NCBI RefSeq assembly: GCF_900184035.1
Contig: NZ_FXWP01000026.1
Coordinates: 1-64,000, forward strand
Source: Kosakonia pseudosacchari
GTDB taxonomy: Bacteria; Pseudomonadota; Gammaproteobacteria; Enterobacterales; Enterobacteriaceae
Reading direction: 5' to 3'
Length of the DNA: 64,000 nt
The notes below the pieces were generated by a model that searched no databases, was not told the DNA's origin, and saw nothing but the letters and a program-made list of their open reading frames with translations. Made by a program: the position numbers and the translations under genes. Of the stretch, positions 62,975-64,000 are shown in pieces (position 1 is the first letter of the stretch; each line of letters begins with the position of its first letter).

Positions 62975-63865
62975 ATGGTTTTACGGAATGTTTTCGCGTG
63001 GCTGTACGGTTGGGAACCGTGCGATTTCGCCACCTACAAAATGGTCTGGCAACAACGTGGCGGTTCGGTCTGTACACATCCGGATGTGTTGCAATTTTTA
63101 AGTGCTGAAACGGGGGCGACGCTGGCTTTTTACGCTATTCGTCGCAAGCAGGTTTATGTGGGCGCGTGTTACGCAGTAAATGGGGCGTTATCGCTACAGG
63201 ATCGGCGTTACCCCTTTGTTTTCGATGACATCATACTGCCGCTGCAAACGACAAAAGTGGGGTATTTACCCGCTATTACCAAACGGTTGTCGCCGCACCA
63301 TCGAACAAATTTTCTCAATGTTTTATTCAGCTGTTATTTAAAAAATAAGATCTGCTACGTCAAAGAGAGCCTCTCGAAAGCGTCACAGAAAAAGCGCAAC
63401 GGCGAAATGAAAAAGTTTCTTGCCTGTGGCGGTGAGGTTCGCTGGGTTGATGACTTTTCAGATAGTGAGCTGGCTGACATTTACATCGACGTGTTCAAAC
63501 AGCGCTGGCAGGGTAAAATTTACTGTTTTGCGCGTGATGACTTAATCAAAACATTTGCCGCATTGCGGCATTTACTCTTTGGTGCAGTATTATTTATCCA
63601 TGGTCGACTCTGCGCCTTTGATATTATTTTTATGGCCGAATGTGATGGCTATTTTTATTTCGATGATATTAATGGTGGATATTCGCAGGACTACCCTGAA
63701 TTTAATTTAGGCAGTATTTTATTGTGGGTAAATATTTGCAAGGCGAAAGAATTATGTACCGCTAAAGGTAAAGAATTCAAATTTTCTCTCGGGGTCTATA
63801 AAGATTACTGGCACTATAAAAAACAGTGGTGCGACATTCTGCCGTTGGGCAGGACGCTGTTTTAA
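62975..63865 (+). CDS. Mig-14 family protein (GNAT-like)
   Basis: A 296-residue protein resembling Salmonella Mig-14, a PhoP-regulated inner-membrane-associated factor for antimicrobial-peptide resistance. Family-like blocks are GGSVCTHPDVLQFL near the N-terminus, IYIDVFKQRWQGKIYCFARDDL, and the C-terminal YKDYWHYKKQWCDILPLGRTLF. The C-terminal half looks like a GNAT/FemX fold. The second half is AT-rich, with many AAA, ATT and TTA codons, unlike yjbQ, suggesting transfer. GGTTAT-N5-TGCATA at about 62922-62938 is a poor match to a PhoP box. The family call is from memory of the sequence pattern. Confidence 0.68.
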   Translation: MVLRNVFAWLYGWEPCDFATYKMVWQQRGGSVCTHPDVLQFLSAETGATLAFYAIRRKQVYVGACYAVNGALSLQDRRYPFVFDDIILPLQTTKVGYLPAITKRLSPHHRTNFLNVLFSCYLKNKICYVKESLSKASQKKRNGEMKKFLACGGEVRWVDDFSDSELADIYIDVFKQRWQGKIYCFARDDLIKTFAALRHLLFGAVLFIHGRLCAFDIIFMAECDGYFYFDDINGGYSQDYPEFNLGSILLWVNICKAKELCTAKGKEFKFSLGVYKDYWHYKKQWCDILPLGRTLF

Positions 63866-63870
63866 TGGAC

Positions 63871-63911
63871 GCTTCCGGCGGTGGTTATCCCCCGCCGGAA
63901 GCCTGTTTTGT
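63871..63911 (+). terminator. Terminator after the mig-14-like gene
   Basis: GCTTCCGGCGG pairs with CCGCCGGAAGC (11 bp) and is followed by CTGTTTTGTT, 5 nt after the stop. It lies between convergent genes. Confidence 0.88.
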
Positions 63912-63915
63912 TAGA

Positions 63916-64000
63916 TTAATCTCCCAGCCGATAGCCGAAGCCGCGAACGCACTCCGGCACATTGACAATGCCCGCCTGCTGGATCTTCTTTCTTAATTTG
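63916..64000 (-). CDS. Response regulator, OmpR/PhoB-type, C-terminal end only
   Basis: The last 27 residues of a minus-strand gene that continues beyond the window: KLRKKIQQAGIVNVPECV, then RGFGYRLGD and a stop. The LRKK...I...V-RG-GY-L pattern is the end of the winged-helix DNA-binding domain of OmpR/PhoB response regulators. Which regulator it is cannot be told from this piece. Its proximity to a Mig-14-like gene is of interest. Confidence 0.8.
   Translation of the reverse strand, partial: KLRKKIQQAGIVNVPECVRGFGYRLGD

Overview
The window is a stretch of enterobacterial chromosome. Gene order largely follows the E. coli/Salmonella 90-92 min region: rrn end, yjaA, metA, aceBAK, iclR, metH, yjbB, rluF, yjbD, lysC, pgi, yjbEFGH, psiE, malGFE/malK-lamB-malM, ubiCA, plsB, dgkA, lexA-dinF, yjbJ, zur, dusA, pspG, qor, dnaB, alr, tyrB, aphA, yjbQ. 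Protein lengths and active-site motifs match the E. coli proteins closely. Several accessory insertions, and the absence at the expected places of pepE, yjbI and some other E. coli genes, point to a relative such as Kosakonia, Enterobacter or Klebsiella rather than Escherichia. The genus is inferred from memory of gene order, not measured.

Layout. 1-275: the end of an rRNA operon (23S tail, 5S, terminator). 571-12980: yjaA, MetJ-controlled metA, the glyoxylate-shunt operon aceBAK with its repressor IclR, an unrecognised gene, and cobalamin-dependent methionine synthase metH. A C-terminal remnant of a CdsA/YnbB-like cytidylyltransferase sits against aceK. 13174-14434: an AT-rich overlapping gene pair of unknown function (soluble protein plus small membrane protein) not found at this locus in E. 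coli. 14606-19370: yjbB, rluF, yjbD, a HigBA-type toxin-antitoxin pair and panS. 19628-24845: an RNA-repair locus. RtcR diverges from a sigma-54 promoter that drives a structured leader containing a tRNA-like element, then slipin, rtcB and an RlaP-like nucleotidyltransferase. 25067-28780: lysC behind a lysine riboswitch, and pgi. 29186-34719: the yjbEFGH exopolysaccharide operon, a four-copy tandem hairpin repeat, two acyltransferases and psiE. 35058-42982: the maltose regulon around a MalT/CRP control region. 43102-50805: ubiCA, plsB, dgkA, lexA-dinF, yjbJ and zur. 51087-64000: a TraF-like outer-membrane protein, a YcaC-type hydrolase, dusA, pspG, qor, dnaB, alr, an inserted pnuC-nadR NAD-salvage pair, tyrB, aphA, yjbQ, a Mig-14-family protein and the 3' end of a response-regulator gene.

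The most interesting part is 21350-24845. It combines RtcR, a sigma-54 promoter, a tRNA-mimicking leader RNA, slipin, RtcB and a nucleotidyltransferase, with neither rsr (Ro protein) nor rtcA in the window. The next candidates are the unknown gene pair at 13174-14434, the pnuC-nadR insertion and the hairpin array at 32971-33181. All calls come from reading the sequence and from knowledge of the families; no database search or folding program was run.
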